From Davidsoniella eucalypti (Eukaryota > Ascomycota > Sordariomycetes > Microascales > Ceratocystidaceae), in contig RMBW01000364.1 of the NCBI GenBank assembly GCA_004009845.1, forward strand, positions 1-10,584: DNA of 10,584 nt, given 5' to 3'. A program made the translations under genes and the position numbers. Of the stretch, positions 8,277 to 10,584 are shown in pieces. Below the pieces are notes generated by a model. The model was not told the DNA's origin. It made no database searches and saw nothing but the letters and a program-made list of their open reading frames with translations. Position 1 is the stretch's first letter; the number at the start of each line of letters is the position of its first letter.

Positions 8277-8999
8277 GAAAAGGCACATTGTTCATAGAAA
8301 TATTAGAGAACATCCTCATGTCATATAATATCACGGCATACTTTATATCTTAGGGCAGGGTACTGGGGACCACGAGCTACCGCTTTATAATGAAGCTGAA
8401 AACCTTAGTCTCTGGGGCAAGTAATTGTATCGTAGCACTATTTTCTCGCCATTCTTGTCCATAGGTGGCAATCTGCAGTACGAGACACATAGCCCCATGG
8501 TATCTGGACTTCCAGCTACTATTACCTGAAGCAGTATCAAGAAGTAGATTCGGGTGTTGCTCGCAACTTATATTGTGAATTGCGAAGCTCCTTTATACAG
8601 AAATATTGTAGGAGAAGCTCCGCTGGTAGGCTTTTCAACACACGCAGATACATGCCTAAGATCACATCTCAACTTTTGTGTACGCATTGCTTCACTTACA
8701 TCTTACAGGATCTTCGCTTGTCTTGATTTGCCATCATCATTAGGTTTCTCTGAGATAACTGGCCGGAGTTGTTGGAATAAAGCCATTCCAAGTAAGCCAA
8801 GAATCAAAACATACATATATATATCCACGCAAAACAACCGTCTCCTCCCACAACCGACAAATGTAATCAAAATTATCCACTGTCTGCCGTCTTCTTGGAG
8901 TCGTCATAGGAGAGTGAGCTGGGGCTACTACTACCTTTGCCTTTATACGTGCTTTGTTGCTTGCTACTATACTATTGCTGGCTATTGCGTTTACAACCC
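8277..8999. other. Upstream intergenic region of the SDR gene
   Basis: The sequence is mixed in composition, with GC a little higher around 8340-8560, a short (AT)n run near 8815-8823, and two GAAGCTCC copies near 8584 and 8615. A frame open from 8554 to 9150 lacks any ATG and is not called as a gene. I see no RNA gene. Confidence 0.5.
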
Positions 9000-9236
9000 T
9001 CCTTCGTCCTCCTTCGCCTATTCGAGATTTGATCCCTTAGATCCGGGTTATTCCAGAGTTTCCAACAAGTATCTTCATATATACACTAAGCCGTGTTTGT
9101 TTAATAGCCAGGTTCAAGTCTTTGAAGGGAATACATCCATCTATAACTAGGCCTCCTCTCTCACTACCTCTATCTGCTTTATGCTTGTCCATACAGTATA
9201 GTCTTTCGACAGTTTCTGCTGTATATCCTATCCGCC
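9000..9236 (+). promoter_or_regulatory. Proximal promoter and CT-rich leader of the SDR gene
   Basis: CT-rich blocks lie at about 8998-9022 (CCTCCTTCGTCCTCC) and 9151-9178 (CCTCCTCTCTCACTACCTC), as expected near fungal transcription starts. A TATATA element lies near 9078. A six-codon upstream ORF (ATG 9181, stop 9199-9201) has a weak context (T at -3), whereas the main ATG at 9237 has a strong one (GCCATGG). Which blocks are transcribed is inference. Confidence 0.4.
9181..9201 (+). other. Minimal upstream ORF in the SDR leader
   Basis: ATG followed by five sense codons (MLVHTV) and TAG, ending 35 bases before the SDR start. If the transcript starts upstream of 9181, this could mildly lower translation by capturing scanning ribosomes. 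Confidence 0.3.
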
Positions 9237-10518
9237 ATGGCGACCTACGCTAAGCTACACAAGCACACCTATCCCCGCATATCGCCTACGAATCCGATCA
9301 ACTCTCATGCTGGCCGCACCGTGCTCGTTATCGGTGCCTCGGAGGGCATTGGCTTCGCCATAGCCAAGTCCTTTGCATTTGCCGGTGCTGCCCGAGTCGT
9401 TCTGACGAGCCGCCGCCGAGAGAAGTTGTCGGCCGCCGGCGCCCATCTAGCCAATATCATCCCGGAAGACATGAACGCGTATCCGGCGATTATCGAGGAG
9501 ATTGTTTGCGACACCACGTCCGATTCTGATGTCAAGTCGATGTGGGATAACTTCTATAAGAGCGCCATTGAAGTCGATGTCTTGGTGCTATGCGCCACTC
9601 CAGACGAGGCAAAGGGCTCCATGCTAAACATCACAAACTTCATCAACGCGTACCAACACAATGTCTTCAGCCCCATGAAGATGGTCTCGCTGTTTGTTCA
9701 GCACTGTACCAAGATGGCTACAGTGGCCGCCCGTGCTGCTGGAGTTGCCATGCCTGGTTCTGTTTCGCCGCCTAGCATGTCCTATGCCAACCCAGCCAGC
9801 GCCTCGCGTTCAGCGTCTCGTGGAAGCACACGTTCACAATCGTCAGATACGGCACATATGGCATATGGTATACCTCAAGCACAGTATCAGCAACCCGGCT
9901 ATATCGACTCTCAGCCACAGCAACACTGGGCGCCACCGTGGACACCACAAAACCCGCCTGGCTTTGACTGGAGCAACAAAGCCATCATCAACATCTCGTC
10001 GTTCATGGCCCATGCCAGTCAGTCTCTCAGTTGGGGACTGTTCTCTGCGACAAAGTCGGCTTTAGCAAGCGCCCTGCAGAACATTGCGTCGGACTTCCAT
10101 CCAGCAAAGCTGCAGATCGTGAGTGTACATCCGGGTATCGTCTATACAGAGAAATCCCAAAGGTCAAACATGAGCCCTGGTAGCCTTCCCTTCAGCGATG
10201 GTAAGCCTCCCCTTTCTTCTCTTCCTTCTCTTCATCCCTCCCTTGGAACTCGCACAGTTGGGCTAACCTATCTTTCCTTTTTTCTTGCTAGTCGATCTTG
10301 CTGGTGACTTCTGCGCCTGGGCAGCAACTCCTCAAGCCCAGTTTCTCCATGGCCGTTTTGTATGGGCAAATTGGGACGTCGACGAGCTTATTTCCAAGTA
10401 TCAAAACCCACAGACTTGGGACTCTGGCACCTTGAAGATTGGACTTCAGGGCGTTGAGAGTGTAGATATGCGGAGAGTCTTCAACCAAATCGTGGATAAC
10501 ACTCGGCCTGATCTATGA
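9237..10518 (+). CDS. Short-chain dehydrogenase/reductase-like protein with altered active site and long insertion
   Basis: Model: join(9237..10200, 10292..10518), 396 aa. The start has a strong context (GCCATGG) and precedes the Rossmann fold by a normal margin. The cofactor loop is IGASEGIG at 32-39. TSRRREKL (57-64) after the second strand favours NADP(H). D92 is in the usual adenine-contact place. The NNAG position reads LCAT (118-121). The catalytic Asn is N142 in YQHN, the Ser region is INISS (251-255), and VSVHPGIVYTE follows at 296-305. At the YxxxK site the sequence is FSATK (269-273), so Lys is kept but Tyr is Phe. Between N142 and S254 lie about 112 residues rather than the usual roughly 27: residues 165-245 are a Ser/Pro/Ala then Gln/Pro-rich insertion. 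No signal peptide or membrane segment is evident, so a soluble cytosolic protein is likely. Substrate and pathway are unknown. It may be a weak, atypical or non-catalytic SDR. Confidence 0.9.
10201..10291 (+). other. SDR gene intron
   Basis: GTAAGC donor at the end of FSD, GCTAAC branch near 10262, a long T-rich tract and GCTAG acceptor, 91 nt. A split Val codon leads into DLAGDFCAWAA, and the downstream frame runs to a TGA at 10516-10518. Confidence 0.92.
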
Positions 10519-10584
10519 CGATGTACCTAGCGATTGACCGAGAATAAAGCAAAAGAAAGAAAAGAACGAATAAAAAAGAAAAAA
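10519..10584 (+). terminator. 3' UTR with poly(A) signals of the SDR gene
   Basis: AATAAA occurs at 10543-10548 and again at 10569-10574 within a purine- and A-rich stretch right after the stop codon. This is consistent with cleavage and polyadenylation shortly downstream. The window ends here. Confidence 0.55.

Noticed and set aside
9105..9125. GGTTCAAGTC resembling a tRNA T-loop (B box)
   Set aside because: No A box, no acceptor-stem pairing and no anticodon arm could be found at the right distance upstream.
9867..9888. GTATAC...ACAG as a possible intron inside the SDR insertion
   Set aside because: Far too short for a spliceosomal intron, with no branch site, and the frame is open without it.
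9255..10065. Alternate-frame and minus-strand ORFs within the SDR exon
   Set aside because: Shadows of the SDR reading frame, which carries the SDR motifs.

Overview
The window looks like nuclear DNA of a filamentous ascomycete (Pezizomycotina). Protein genes are split by short introns of mostly 64-91 nt with GTATGT, GTAAGT or GTAAGC donors, CTAAC-type branch sites and YAG acceptors. Start regions are preceded by pyrimidine-rich leaders. The encoded proteins are typical eukaryotic ones. I cannot name the species or class from the sequence.

Layout. Positions 1-871 hold no recognisable gene: there is an edge-open frame (1-240, +), an unrecognised minus-strand frame (226-546) and, close to the first gene, a CT-rich promoter or leader. 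From about 872 or 925 to 4773 (+) lies a seven-exon (possibly eight-exon) gene for an importin-beta family karyopherin of the importin-7/8 (yeast Nmd5/Sxm1) type. It is intact from HEAT repeat 1 to the C-terminus, but its very first exon is unclear. From 4774 to 9236 there are about 4.4 kb without a convincing gene. This stretch is AT-rich, full of A/T homopolymers and short inverted repeats, with a CT-rich segment just after the importin gene and a GC-richer island near 8040-8220. From 9237 to 10518 (+) lies a two-exon gene for an unusual short-chain dehydrogenase/reductase (SDR), followed by AATAAA-type poly(A) signals.

The two genes are co-oriented, far apart and functionally unrelated: one acts in nucleocytoplasmic transport, the other has a Rossmann-fold oxidoreductase scaffold. 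Nothing suggests a cluster. The most interesting points are these: (i) the SDR keeps its cofactor glycine motif and the catalytic Asn, Ser and Lys, but has Phe where the catalytic Tyr belongs and carries a Ser/Pro/Gln-rich insertion of about 80 residues in the fold; (ii) the importin 5' end seems to need a frame change to give a family-like N-terminus; (iii) the large intergenic region holds three exact telomere-type octamers, a 14-bp inverted repeat 153 bp apart, and a GC island carrying both an 88-codon ORF and several hairpins. I found no clear evidence for a complete novel system.
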